Positions 24,977 to 33,588 of a stretch of DNA of 64,000 nt are shown piece by piece. Source of the stretch: Mesorhizobium erdmanii USDA 3471 (GTDB taxonomy: Bacteria; Pseudomonadota; Alphaproteobacteria; Rhizobiales; Rhizobiaceae). Below the pieces are notes generated by a model. It saw only the letters and a list, made by a program, of their open reading frames with translations. It ran no database searches and was not told the origin of the DNA. Positions within the stretch are counted from its first letter, which is position 1. Every line of letters begins with the position of its first letter. The translations under genes and the position numbers were made by a program. The stretch spans positions 186,001 through 250,000 of the forward strand of contig NZ_KI421453.1 in NCBI RefSeq assembly GCF_000472705.1. Direction: 5' to 3'.

Positions 24977-25408
24977 TCAGCGTTCCGGCACCTGCAGCCA
25001 GGTTTCATGCAGATGTCGCCATTCGACGCCGTTGGGCGCCGATGAACTGGTGGTAAAGACAGCGCTCGACTGGCGCCGGCTATGCTTGCCGCAACGCAAC
25101 TGCGCCTCGACGTAGAGGACCACGATGGTGTCTTCGTCCTGCCAGCCCGCCCGGATATCCTCGATCGAAATGGCAAAACCGTCGTCGCAAGTGGCGCGGC
25201 TGGAGCGGACGTGATCGATGACGGCGACGCGATCAAGCACATGGCCGTCCGGTGCGACCATGGTGAAACCGTGAGCCATGACCCGCTCGAAGCGCGAAAA
25301 ATGCACCGTGTCGGCGCGCGCCGCGACGAACCAGTCGACGAAGAAGCGATGCAGGCCGATGACCTCGGCGCTGGCCTTTGAAAACAGTGTCGCGTCGACG
25401 GCGCTCAT
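24977..25408 (-). CDS. NTF2/SnoaL-like small protein
   Basis: This 143-residue protein looks like an NTF2-fold (SnoaL/DUF4440-type) domain. It has a helical start with FFVDWFVAARADTVHFSRFERVM, a middle strand VMAHGFTMVAPDGHVLDR, and long strands such as DEDTIVVLYVEAQLR ending in WRHLHETWLQVPER. The family includes steroid isomerase-like enzymes and many proteins of unknown role. Its ATG overlaps the aldo/keto reductase stop (ATGA). A role in the same catabolic pathway as its operon partners is likely, but the reaction cannot be read from the sequence. Confidence 0.65.
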   Translation of the reverse strand: MSAVDATLFSKASAEVIGLHRFFVDWFVAARADTVHFSRFERVMAHGFTMVAPDGHVLDRVAVIDHVRSSRATCDDGFAISIEDIRAGWQDEDTIVVLYVEAQLRCGKHSRRQSSAVFTTSSSAPNGVEWRHLHETWLQVPER

Positions 25409-26460
25409 GTGCGGCCCGCATTCAGATTGTAGTGCATGATCGAACCGTGGCGGCCATGGCGGTCGCGCTCCAGCGTGTAGACGTCACCCAGGGGGCCTTG
25501 GCTTTGCGCGATCACAGCCTCGATCTTCGCCCGGTCATTGGCGTCGAGTGCGATGTCCATGATTTTCGCATTGGCCAGTGCGTGGGCCTGGTTGCGGGCG
25601 CCGACAATCACGGCGGCGACCCGCGGCTGTTCCAGCACCCAGGCGCTGGCGATGGTGGCGATGTCGACGCCGTGTCGATCACCGACGGCCTTGAGCGCCC
25701 GAAGCAGTTGCTGGAACAGGTCCCAGCCGCCGAAATCGTCGATGATCAGCTTGTATTTGACCAGCGAGCGGTTTTCGAGCGGCATGGCGGGTTCGGCCGC
25801 GCCAAGCCATTTGTCGCTGAGGAAGCCGCCAGCCACTGAACCATAGCAGAGGAAGTTGACACCATTCTGCCTGGCGAGTGCCGCAAGGCTGTTGGCGGGC
25901 CGCTGGTCGAGCACCGAGTATTGCAGCTGCTGGCTGACCAACGGGATGCCGGCGGCAAGGATTTCGGCAAGCCGCGGCGTGTCGAAATTGGTGGTGCCGA
26001 GATTGCGCACCTTGCCTTCCAGCCGCAGTTCATTGAGCCAGCCCATCGCCTCGACATAGCGAGGCTGCTCGTAGTCCCACCAGTGGAACTGCACGAGGTC
26101 GATACGCTCGGTCTTCAGCCGCCGCAGCGACTGGTCTACGATGCCCCTGATGTAGTCGCGGCTGATGCCGGCCAGTCGTTCGAGGTCGGGCACCAGCTTG
26201 GTATGCACCTTCATTTTCGCGGCGACATCGAGGCCACGCTCGCTGGCCAGCCGCAGGCGCGCGGCGCCGATCAGTTCCTCGACGCCGGTGTAGATGTCGG
26301 CACAGTCATAGGTCCAAATCCCGGCATCGAACGTGGCGATCAGATCGGCCACTGCCTGACCGCGGTCGATCGCGCCGTGACCACCGGCGAGTTGCCAGCC
26401 GCCGCGGATGACGCGCGAGATCGTGTAGCCGGGGCCGAGTTCGAAAGTCTTGGCGATCAT
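25405..26460 (-). CDS. aldo/keto reductase
   Basis: This 351-residue NADP(H)-dependent reductase of the AKR superfamily has a TIM barrel. The catalytic tetrad is recognisable: Asp and Tyr in YDCADIYTGVEE, Lys in AAKMKVH, His in LVQFHWWD. The DLVQFHWW and CYGSVAGGFLSDKW segments and the C-terminal AAVIVGARNQAHALANAK cofactor block are typical. The substrate is unknown. It overlaps neighbours by ATGA on both sides within the six-gene leftward operon. Confidence 0.85.
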   Translation of the reverse strand: MIAKTFELGPGYTISRVIRGGWQLAGGHGAIDRGQAVADLIATFDAGIWTYDCADIYTGVEELIGAARLRLASERGLDVAAKMKVHTKLVPDLERLAGISRDYIRGIVDQSLRRLKTERIDLVQFHWWDYEQPRYVEAMGWLNELRLEGKVRNLGTTNFDTPRLAEILAAGIPLVSQQLQYSVLDQRPANSLAALARQNGVNFLCYGSVAGGFLSDKWLGAAEPAMPLENRSLVKYKLIIDDFGGWDLFQQLLRALKAVGDRHGVDIATIASAWVLEQPRVAAVIVGARNQAHALANAKIMDIALDANDRAKIEAVIAQSQGPLGDVYTLERDRHGRHGSIMHYNLNAGRT

Positions 26461-26810
26461 TCCTGGTCATTCTCCTTCGGCAGCGGCACCGCCGTGGTTT
26501 GCGCATGGCTGAATCGCCGTTTGCCGGTCCTGACGATCCGCAGCCGGCTGGCGCAATTGGGATCGGGACAGGCGATCTCGGCGTCCGAGGTCATCCAGTC
26601 ATTGCGGTCTGTCGGGCGCTGCTTTGCCGCCAGCAGCGGCAGCACTGCGGCGAGCGAATAGATCGAGAAGGCCTGCCCCGCCGGCATCGACAGCATCTCG
26701 CCCTTGAGTTCGAAATAGTCGCCTGACCTGGCGCCGCAATAGATCGGCTTGCCCTCGGGAATGACCGCCTCGACGCGAAGATCGAAGAGCTCGAAACTGT
26801 CATCGGCCAT
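26457..26810 (-). CDS. TIGR04076-like conserved protein
   Basis: This 117-residue protein of unknown function matches the pattern of the TIGR04076 family as I know it: a short beta-rich domain with GDYFELKGEMLSMPAGQAF, SIYSLAAVLPLLAAKQR and a late DAEIACPDPNC block with cysteines that might bind metal. It lies between DUF3830 and aldo/keto reductase genes, with 1-bp and overlapping junctions. No enzymatic motif is visible. It probably acts with DUF3830 in the same pathway. Confidence 0.6.
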   Translation of the reverse strand: MADDSFELFDLRVEAVIPEGKPIYCGARSGDYFELKGEMLSMPAGQAFSIYSLAAVLPLLAAKQRPTDRNDWMTSDAEIACPDPNCASRLRIVRTGKRRFSHAQTTAVPLPKENDQE

Positions 26811-26811
26811 G

Positions 26812-27300
26812 TCAGGCCTCCACCAGGCTGAAGGTGATGTCGCAGGCGCCGTTGCGACGGATCACCCCGCATGCGGCGGCGAACTGGTCGCGCTCGCCGG
26901 CGCGCACTTGCGCCACCACGCTGCCGGCCAGCCAGCCGATCGGGAACAGCAGCCGCGCGCCCTGGCCGTAGAACAGGCCTATATCGAAGATGGCATTGGG
27001 ATTGCCGCCCCACATGCGCGGCGGCACGTAGGACAGCACGATGTCGCCGGGCTGCGGCGTCAGTGTCGCGTTCTCCGCCGGCAACGGCCTGGCATAGGCC
27101 TGACCTTCGAGATCCGCCGATGGAACCGGGCAGGAAATCTCGGGCCCGGTCCACATGGCATGGATGCCGGGGACGACGCGCGTGGCGGTGAGATACGCCT
27201 GGAGAAAGGCGGTGTTTTCCGGCGCCTTTTCGGGCAGCAAAAGCGCCGTCACGGAAAGGTTCGAGCGCGGCTCGGTGATCCTGATGGCTGGCTTGTTCAT
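26812..27300 (-). CDS. DUF3830 family protein
   Basis: This 162-residue protein resembles DUF3830, a cyclophilin-like beta-barrel family found next to ABC transporters and amidohydrolase/deacylase genes in Rhizobiales and Burkholderiales. Recognisable are HAMWTGPEISCPVP, PQPGDIVLSYVPPR and FDIGLFYGQGARLLFPIGW. The function is not known to me. The start at 27300 overlaps the GntR regulator stop (ATGA), and it is the second gene of the operon. Confidence 0.68.
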   Translation of the reverse strand: MNKPAIRITEPRSNLSVTALLLPEKAPENTAFLQAYLTATRVVPGIHAMWTGPEISCPVPSADLEGQAYARPLPAENATLTPQPGDIVLSYVPPRMWGGNPNAIFDIGLFYGQGARLLFPIGWLAGSVVAQVRAGERDQFAAACGVIRRNGACDITFSLVEA

Positions 27301-28025
27301 GTCAGCTCTTTCGTGGATTGAAGCTTGTCGCGCAGGTAAGCGAAAGGCCGGCTGATATCGGCCACCAGTGCCTCGCGCGCCGCCTGCGCGTCCTGGCTGG
27401 CGAGAGCCGCGACGATGCGGCGGTGATAGTGCGCGGTGTCGACTTCGCCAGCGTCGGAAAAGGCGTAGATGGCAACGCGTATGCAAGGCCCCGATTGCAG
27501 CCACAGGCTCTCGATCATCGGGATCAGCACGGCCGAGCCGCAGCAGCGGTAGATCTCGAAATGAAAGCTCTGGTTGAGCGTCGCCTCGCGGTCGATATCC
27601 TTTTTGTGCTTCAGCGCACGCATCTCGTCCCACTCGCCGAGCATGGCTTCGATCGAAGCGATCTGGCGCTGGCTCATGCGCGTGGCGGCAAGCGCGATCG
27701 CTTCGCCTTCGATGAGCGATCTGGCGCGCAGAAGGTCGTCGATGCGTTCCAGCGTGATCGGCGGTACGCGCACTGAGCGATTGGGCAGCGCCTCCAGCGC
27801 CTTTTCCGTGATCAGCCGTCCGAGCGCTTCGCGCACCGGCATGGTGGAGGTCACCAGGGCATCAGCGAGGCCACGGATGGTCAGCACCTGGTTCGGCTCG
27901 AACAGGCCACCGATCAGAGCCCGGCGGAGCTCGGAATAGACGCGATCCTGCACCGTCTCGCGGCCGACCGGCGTAAGCTGGGCCGCGATCGTTTCATTGT
28001 TTCGCTCGATGGCAGCCTTTTGCAT
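27297..28025 (-). CDS. GntR/FCD-type transcriptional regulator
   Basis: This 242-residue regulator has a winged HTH at about residues 20-90 (RVYSELRRALIGGLFEPNQV, TSTMPVREALGRLITEKAL, LPNRSVRVPPI). An FCD helical domain follows, with SLIEGEAIALAATRMS, ATLNQSFHFEIYRCCGS and DTAHYHRRIVAALASQD, the latter two holding metal/ligand His residues. I chose the ATG at 28025 with GGGA upstream; the open frame continues to 28103 over the likely operator. It heads the six-gene leftward operon and probably controls the divergent transporter too. Confidence 0.87.
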   Translation of the reverse strand: MQKAAIERNNETIAAQLTPVGRETVQDRVYSELRRALIGGLFEPNQVLTIRGLADALVTSTMPVREALGRLITEKALEALPNRSVRVPPITLERIDDLLRARSLIEGEAIALAATRMSQRQIASIEAMLGEWDEMRALKHKKDIDREATLNQSFHFEIYRCCGSAVLIPMIESLWLQSGPCIRVAIYAFSDAGEVDTAHYHRRIVAALASQDAQAAREALVADISRPFAYLRDKLQSTKELT

Positions 28026-28080
28026 GGCATTCCCGGTCTGGCCCGTTTTCGGCTTGCGGATGAAATTAAAGCCGAATAGC

Positions 28081-28104
28081 GTGATCAAAGCAAGTGTGAT
28101 CACA
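28081..28104. promoter_or_regulatory. candidate GntR operator, repeated GTGATCA
   Basis: GTGATCA occurs at 28081 and 28096, 15 bp apart. The second copy is part of the perfect 10-bp palindrome TGTGATCACA (28095-28104). Both lie between the divergent GntR gene and the transporter operon, where a shared operator is expected. Confidence 0.5.
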
Positions 28105-28126
28105 AATCAAAAATCAGGAGACGACC

Positions 28127-28153
28127 ATGATCGTCTTCGGCCAGAGGGTTTGA
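28127..28153 (+). CDS. possible 8-residue leader peptide (MIVFGQRV) upstream of the LivG gene
   Basis: An ATG at 28127 follows a strong Shine-Dalgarno (AGGAG, 6 nt spacing). It opens an eight-codon frame that stops with TGA at 28151-28153, overlapping the ATG of the ATPase gene as TGATG. The ATPase start itself has only a close-spaced GAGGG. This could be a real translated leader that couples initiation, or chance; there is no attenuator-like codon run. Confidence 0.4.
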   Translation: MIVFGQRV

Positions 28154-28953
28154 TGAGCGAGGCAGCCGAACGGCAGGGGAAGGAGACCCGCGCACCGGTT
28201 CTGACAGCACGAAACGTCGTCAGGCGGTTTGGCGGCCTTGTCGCCGTCAACGACGTCTCGTTTGATGTCAAAGCGGGCGAGATCCTCGGCCTGATCGGAC
28301 CGAATGGCGCCGGCAAGACGACGATGTTCGATCTGCTCGCCGGCAGTATATTGCCGACCAGCGGCGACATCCTGCTCAACGGCACGCGCGTCTCCGGCGA
28401 GGCCGCTCATCTGCGCATCGGCCGCGGCCTTGGCCGCACCTTCCAGATCCCGCGCCCACTGCCCAATCTGACGCTGATCGAGAACATCATGCTGGCGGCG
28501 CAGGGCCAGGCCGGCGAAAAACTGCTCGCCAATTTCGTCACGCCCTGGCGCGTGGCAGCGCAGGAAAAGGCGGCCAGGGCAAAAGCGTTGGCGCTGCTGG
28601 AACTCGTCACCCTCACCCACCTCGCGCATGAGCCGGCGCGCGTACTTTCCGGCGGCCAGCGCAAATTGCTCGAACTCGCCCGCGTCATGATGGCCGACCC
28701 GGCGATCATCCTGCTCGACGAGCCTGCGGCCGGCGTCAACGCAACGCTTCTGGAAGTCATCATCGACCGCATCCGCGACATCAATGGGCGCGGCATCACC
28801 TTCCTGCTGATCGAGCACAATATCGACATGGTGACGCGGCTCTGCCACCGCGTCCTGGTCATGGCGGGCGGGCAACTGCTCAGCGAAGGCACGGCGGAAG
28901 AAGTCGCACGCGACCCGCGCGTCGTCGAAGCCTATCTCGGAGGCACGGCATGA
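28153..28953 (+). CDS. ABC transporter ATPase, LivG type
   Basis: This 266-residue ATPase has Walker A GPNGAGKTT near residue 47, Q-loop region RTFQIPRPLPNLTLIENI, signature LSGGQRKLLELARVM and Walker B IILLDEPAAGVN. The first 18 residues are a hydrophilic extension. It begins a four-gene membrane-complex operon divergent from the GntR operon whose last gene encodes the probable binding protein. Confidence 0.9.
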   Translation: MSEAAERQGKETRAPVLTARNVVRRFGGLVAVNDVSFDVKAGEILGLIGPNGAGKTTMFDLLAGSILPTSGDILLNGTRVSGEAAHLRIGRGLGRTFQIPRPLPNLTLIENIMLAAQGQAGEKLLANFVTPWRVAAQEKAARAKALALLELVTLTHLAHEPARVLSGGQRKLLELARVMMADPAIILLDEPAAGVNATLLEVIIDRIRDINGRGITFLLIEHNIDMVTRLCHRVLVMAGGQLLSEGTAEEVARDPRVVEAYLGGTA

Positions 28954-29717
28954 GCGAAACCGTCCTCGACGTCCGCGATCTCGAGGCCGGCTACGAGCCG
29001 GGCGTGCCGATCGTGCGCAGGGCCTCGATCACCGTCAACAAGAGCGAGATCGTCGTCGTCCTAGGGCCCAATGGCGCCGGCAAGTCGAGCTTCATCAAGG
29101 CTATCGCCGGCCTCGTCCCGATCACCGGCGGCACGGTGTTCCTGGACGGCAAGGACATCACCGCCGCGCCCGCCCACACCATGGTGCGGCTCGGCCTGGC
29201 CTTCGTACCGCAGACCGAGAACATCTTCCCGCTGATGTCGGTCGAGGACAATCTCAAGGTCGCCTGCGGCATCCTCCAGCGCCGCGAAATCCCCGCGCGT
29301 ATCGACGAGATGTATGCCGCCTTCCCCGACCTCGTGCGCCAACGCCGCACCGCCGCGGGCAATCTGTCGGGCGGGCAGCGGCAGATGCTTGCCGTCGCAC
29401 GCGCCCTGGTCGTCCATCCCAAGGTGCTCGTGCTCGACGAACCGTCGGCCGGCCTGTCGCCGAAATTCGTCTCGATGGTGTTCGAGATGCTGGCCGGCAT
29501 CCGCAAATCCGGCGTCACCATTCTCCTGGTCGAGCAGAATGCAAAGGCGGCACTGGCCATCGGTGACCGCGCCTATGTGCTGGTCGAAGGCAGGGATCGA
29601 CACGAGGGCATTGCTTCCGAATTGTGGAATGATCCGGTCGTTGCCGAACTCTATCTCGGCCAGCGCCCTCTTGGCGCACAGAGGACGGGGCATGCGGCGA
29701 GAGGAGGCACGGCATGA
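28950..29717 (+). CDS. ABC transporter ATPase, LivF type
   Basis: This 255-residue second ATPase has Walker A GPNGAGKSS, FVPQTENIFPLMSVEDNL, signature LSGGQRQMLAVARAL and Walker B VLVLDEPSAGLSP. The C-terminal 20 residues (PLGAQRTGHAARGGTA) extend beyond usual LivF proteins. ATGA overlaps join it to the genes on both sides. Confidence 0.9.
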   Translation: MSETVLDVRDLEAGYEPGVPIVRRASITVNKSEIVVVLGPNGAGKSSFIKAIAGLVPITGGTVFLDGKDITAAPAHTMVRLGLAFVPQTENIFPLMSVEDNLKVACGILQRREIPARIDEMYAAFPDLVRQRRTAAGNLSGGQRQMLAVARALVVHPKVLVLDEPSAGLSPKFVSMVFEMLAGIRKSGVTILLVEQNAKAALAIGDRAYVLVEGRDRHEGIASELWNDPVVAELYLGQRPLGAQRTGHAARGGTA

Positions 29718-30622
29718 GCCTGCAATTCATCGTCGACGGATTGCTGACCGGCTCGATGATCGGCCTCGGCGCCATCGGCGTGACGCTCACGTATTCGATC
29801 CTGCGCTTTTCGAACTTCGCCCATGGCGACTTCATGGCCTGGGGCACTTATGCCACCTTGGCCGTCGTCAGCGCCATTGGCGCGACCTTCGGCAAGGTGG
29901 CGCCGATCGCGCCGCTTTCCTTCGGCTGGCCACTGCTAGTTGCCCTGGTCGTCGGCATGGCGTTCACTGCTTTGCTGGCGCTGCTACTCGACAGAGTGTT
30001 GTTCTCGCGGCTGCGCTCACAGGGGCAAGCCATCATCGTGGTGATGGCGAGCTTCGGCGCCTCGATGGCGCTGCGCAGCCTGCTCGAATTCACCTTCACC
30101 TCGCGTCCGACCTATTTCAGCCGAGCGATCCAGATCGCCATGCCGGTCGGCTTCGGCATCCGCATCACCCCCGACCAGATCGCGCTTCTGCTGTTGACCG
30201 CCGTGCTGGTGCTCGGCGTGCACCTGTTGATGACGCGAACGCAGACCGGCCGCTCCATGCAGGCGCTCAGCCAGAACGCGGCGCTGGCCCGCATCGTCGG
30301 CATCGACGTCGCCAGCGTGGTGCGCGTCACCTGGGTGATCGGCGGTGCGCTCGCATGCGTCGCCGGCGTGATGATCGGCATTCTGGTGCAGATCCGCCCG
30401 TTCATGGGCTTCGACATGCTGTTGCCGATGTTCGCCGCCGCCATCCTTGGCGGCATCGGCAGCATTCCGGGCGCTGTGCTCGGCGGCCTGATCATCGGGC
30501 TCGCCGAAGCCGGCGCGGTGCAGTTGATCGGCGCCGAATGGCGCGCCGCCGTCTCCTTCATAATCCTGATGGCGGTGCTGTTCGTGCGGCCGATCGGCCT
30601 TTTTGGTGTGAGGGAACGCTGA
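29714..30622 (+). CDS. ABC transporter permease, LivH type
   Basis: This 302-residue permease has the LivH opening FIVDGLLTGSMIGLGAIGVT and RFSNFAHGDFMAWGTY, about eight hydrophobic helices, the coupling loop TGRSMQALSQNAALARIVGID, and the closing FAAAILGGIGSIPGAVLGG. It overlaps the next permease gene as TGATG. Confidence 0.9.
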   Translation: MSLQFIVDGLLTGSMIGLGAIGVTLTYSILRFSNFAHGDFMAWGTYATLAVVSAIGATFGKVAPIAPLSFGWPLLVALVVGMAFTALLALLLDRVLFSRLRSQGQAIIVVMASFGASMALRSLLEFTFTSRPTYFSRAIQIAMPVGFGIRITPDQIALLLLTAVLVLGVHLLMTRTQTGRSMQALSQNAALARIVGIDVASVVRVTWVIGGALACVAGVMIGILVQIRPFMGFDMLLPMFAAAILGGIGSIPGAVLGGLIIGLAEAGAVQLIGAEWRAAVSFIILMAVLFVRPIGLFGVRER

Positions 30623-31596
30623 TGGACCTGCTTGGCTACGGCGCCTTCTTCCTGACCACCGCGCTGATCTTTTCGCTGGTCACGCTGGGGCTCAATCTGC
30701 AGTGGGGGCTGACCGGCCTGTTCAATGTCGGGCTCGCCGGCTTTGTCGCCATCGGCGCCTACACCTCGGCCTTGCTGACGACACCGGACGATGCGGCGCG
30801 CCTCGGTGGCTTCGGCCTGCCGATCCTCGTCGGATGGCTGGGCGCAATGGTCGTCGGCGGCATTGCGGCCGCCCTGACCGGGATGGCAACGCTGCGTCTC
30901 AGGTCAGACTATCTGGCGATCACCACGTTCGGCGTCGCCGTCGTCGTGCAACTGGTGGCGCTCAACGCGCAGAAGCTCACCGGCGGGCCGTTCGGCATCG
31001 GTTTCATTCCGCGCCCCTTCGGCGGCCTTGCCGAGACGCCGCTGCTGTTCAACCTGTCCAACCTCGCCGTCGTCTGCGTGGTCACGCTCATCGCCTATCT
31101 CGCTTTGGAGCACCTGGCGCGCAGCCCCTGGGGACGCGTGCTGAAGGCGCTGCGCGAGGACGAGCGAGCGGCGATTTCGCTGGGCAAGAGCGCGCGCTTC
31201 TACCGCGTCCAGGCCTTTGCCGTCGGTGGCGCCATCATGGCGCTGGCCGGCGCGCTGCAGGCGCATTTCACCGGCTTCATCGCGCCCGACAATTATTTGC
31301 CGATCCTTACCTTCCAGGTCTGGGTCATGCTGATCGTCGGCGGCTCGGGCAGCAATCTCGGCGCCGTCATCGGCAGCATCCTGGTGTGGGGGATATGGGC
31401 CGGGTCCGGCACACTGACCAGCGTGCTGTTCGCGCCGGAGCAGCAGGCGCGTGCGGCCTCGCTGCAGATCGTCGCCATCGGCGTCATGCTCTGCGTCATC
31501 CTGCTGCTCCGGCCGAACGGATTATTCGGCGACAGGCCAAGGCGCCCGGGCAAGCGGGCGAAGGTGAACGCGGCCAACAGCAGTTCGAACTCATGA
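30622..31596 (+). CDS. ABC transporter permease, LivM type
   Basis: This 324-residue permease has the LivM block WGLTGLFNVGLAGFVAIGAY and the coupling loop GRVLKALREDERAAISLGK. The open frame begins far upstream, but the ATG at 30622 sits on the livH-type stop and gives a normal N-terminus (MDLLGYGAFFLTTALIFSLV). The tail is basic and hydrophilic (RPRRPGKRAKVNAANSSSNS). The stop overlaps the oxidoreductase gene by ATGA. Confidence 0.9.
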   Translation: MDLLGYGAFFLTTALIFSLVTLGLNLQWGLTGLFNVGLAGFVAIGAYTSALLTTPDDAARLGGFGLPILVGWLGAMVVGGIAAALTGMATLRLRSDYLAITTFGVAVVVQLVALNAQKLTGGPFGIGFIPRPFGGLAETPLLFNLSNLAVVCVVTLIAYLALEHLARSPWGRVLKALREDERAAISLGKSARFYRVQAFAVGGAIMALAGALQAHFTGFIAPDNYLPILTFQVWVMLIVGGSGSNLGAVIGSILVWGIWAGSGTLTSVLFAPEQQARAASLQIVAIGVMLCVILLLRPNGLFGDRPRRPGKRAKVNAANSSSNS

Positions 31597-32915
31597 ATGC
31601 GATCCAGCAGGAGGCGCATGGCGCTTCGCTCTGGCATGCCGTCAGCCGCGATCGCCGCGACCGGTCGGCGCTGCACGACTGGATCAATGTCGATCTCGCC
31701 ATTGTCGGTGGCGGCTTTTCCGGCCTTTCAACCGCGCTGCACGCCGCAGGGAAAGGACTTTCCGTTGCTGTTCTCGAGGCCGAAATCATCGCCTGGGGCG
31801 CGACAGGTCGGAACGCCGGATTCGTCGTGCCGAACTTTGCCAAGATGGACCCGGACAACATCCTTGCGCATCTCGGCCCCGAGCATGGCGAGAGGCTGGT
31901 CGATTTCGCCGCCGGCAGCGCCGACCTCGTCTTCGACCTGATCCGTCGGCACGGCATCGATTGCGACGCCGTGCAAAACGGATGGATCCAGCCGGCGCAC
32001 TCGCCCGCGGCCTTCGAGAAGGTCAAATCACGGACCGAGCAATGGGCGCGGCGCGGCCGACCGGCTGTCACGCTGGATCGGCAAGAGGTCGAAGCGCTGA
32101 CGGGCGCGCGTGGCTATATCGGAGGCTGGATGGACCGTTCGGGTGGCGTGCTCAATCCGGTCGCCTATGCGCGCGGTCTGGCCGATGCGGCGCAGACGGC
32201 CGGCGCGCGCCTCTTCGAGCACACGCGCGTCACCGCGGTCGATCGCGTGGCCGATGGCTGGACGCTGAAAACGCCGTCGGGCTCGGTGCGCGCCGGCAAG
32301 GTGCTGATCGCCACCAACGCCTATGGCGGGCCGCTCAATCCGCTGCTGCGGCGAACCTATTTGCCGCTGAAGGTTTTCCAGGTCGCGACCGAGCCCCTGC
32401 CGCGCGAAGTGCGCACGCGTTTGCTTCCTGGCGGGCAAGGTGTCGGAGATACCAGGCGCAATCTCTTCACCTTCCGTTTCGATGCCGACAACCGGCTGAT
32501 CACCGGCGGGATGCACATTCTGAGCGTCGGCGCCGACACGCGCGTGCCGCGGACAATCTGGCGACGGCTTGGCCATCATCTCGGCCTGCCAGACCTGCCG
32601 CCGCTCGCCTATGGCTGGTCGGGAATGGCCGCGGTCGAACCGGACTTCCTGCCGCATTTGCTGGACCTCGGGCCGGGCCTGATCGCCGGCCGAGCCTGCA
32701 ACGGACGCGGCATTGCCATGACGACGGCGATGGGCAAGGTGCTGGCCGACTGGGCCGTCGGAACCGAGGCGCGTGACTTGCCGCTGCCGTTCGCGCCGCC
32801 GGCGCCGATCCCGTTCCACGCCTTGCTGCGGCACGCTCCCAACATGCTGCTCGGCTGGAGCATGCTGCGCGATCGGCTGGACGAGACGGGCAGGCCTCCC
32901 CAAGCAACCGCCTGA
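31593..32915 (+). CDS. FAD-dependent amino acid oxidase-like oxidoreductase (DAO family)
   Basis: This 440-residue flavoprotein has the dinucleotide motif DLAIVGGGFSGLSTALHAAG at about residues 32-51 and the second FAD element GATGRNAGFVVPNFA. The DAO-fold C-terminus carries RACNGRGIAMTTAMGKVLADW. It resembles gamma-glutamylputrescine oxidase/DadA-type enzymes that oxidise amines or amino acids to imines with release of electrons. It is translationally coupled to the LivM-type permease gene, so it probably acts on the imported compound. Its stop abuts the stop of the convergent GntR gene with no intervening base. Confidence 0.85.
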   Translation: MNAIQQEAHGASLWHAVSRDRRDRSALHDWINVDLAIVGGGFSGLSTALHAAGKGLSVAVLEAEIIAWGATGRNAGFVVPNFAKMDPDNILAHLGPEHGERLVDFAAGSADLVFDLIRRHGIDCDAVQNGWIQPAHSPAAFEKVKSRTEQWARRGRPAVTLDRQEVEALTGARGYIGGWMDRSGGVLNPVAYARGLADAAQTAGARLFEHTRVTAVDRVADGWTLKTPSGSVRAGKVLIATNAYGGPLNPLLRRTYLPLKVFQVATEPLPREVRTRLLPGGQGVGDTRRNLFTFRFDADNRLITGGMHILSVGADTRVPRTIWRRLGHHLGLPDLPPLAYGWSGMAAVEPDFLPHLLDLGPGLIAGRACNGRGIAMTTAMGKVLADWAVGTEARDLPLPFAPPAPIPFHALLRHAPNMLLGWSMLRDRLDETGRPPQATA

Positions 32916-33572
32916 TCAGGCCGTCGTGCGAAGATTTTCGGAGAGAACCGCGGCCGCCACCGCGATGTCCTGTTCAAGGGAAACCCGGACAGCAGGGCCA
33001 TCGGCCTGCTCCAATGCAGCAACAGTCCTGCGATGTGCGTCGTTCGACCGCGGAATGTAGCGATCGGCCTGCATCAGCAGCTTCAGATAAGGCCCGACGC
33101 GACCCCAGAGATCGCGGATCATATTGAGCAGTATCGGCGCGCCGGCATGTTGGTAGATGGCGAAGTGGAACGCCTCGTTCAGCGAGAGGTAGGCCCTGTT
33201 ATCGCCGGCCTCGATGGCGCGCTGCATGCCGGCCAGCGTCGCCTGTATATCGGCCAATCCGCTTTCGCTGATCCGCGTGGCTGCCATCTCACCCGCCAGC
33301 CCTTCGACGGCTATGCGTATCTGGGTCAGTTCCTCGAAGGCGGGGGCCGACAGCAAGGGCACGATGACAGAGCGGTTGTTCTGCATCTCGAGCAGCCGTT
33401 CGGCCACCAGCCTTTGCAGCGCCTCGCGGATCGGTGTGGTCGAGATACCGAAGGTTTCGGCAAGCTTGCGGATAACGAGGGTCTGGCCCGGGCTGAAGCC
33501 GCCTGAAATCAATTCCTGCTTGAGCGCGCCATAGGCGCGGTCATTGAGGGTCTGATGTTCGAGCTTCAGCAT
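32916..33572 (-). CDS. GntR/FCD-type transcriptional regulator
   Basis: This 218-residue regulator has an N-terminal winged HTH (LNDRAYGALKQELISGGFSP, ISTTPIREALQRLVAERLL) and an FCD domain with SLNEAFHFAIYQHAGAP and SNDAHRRTVAALEQAD carrying the ligand His residues. It is the last gene of the leftward deacylase-kinase-lyase operon, 16 bp after the PLP-enzyme gene, and probably regulates that operon. An upstream extension of the frame is rejected because it runs into the PLP gene. Confidence 0.87.
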   Translation of the reverse strand: MLKLEHQTLNDRAYGALKQELISGGFSPGQTLVIRKLAETFGISTTPIREALQRLVAERLLEMQNNRSVIVPLLSAPAFEELTQIRIAVEGLAGEMAATRISESGLADIQATLAGMQRAIEAGDNRAYLSLNEAFHFAIYQHAGAPILLNMIRDLWGRVGPYLKLLMQADRYIPRSNDAHRRTVAALEQADGPAVRVSLEQDIAVAAAVLSENLRTTA

Positions 33573-33588
33573 GCGCGGCCCGCTCCGA

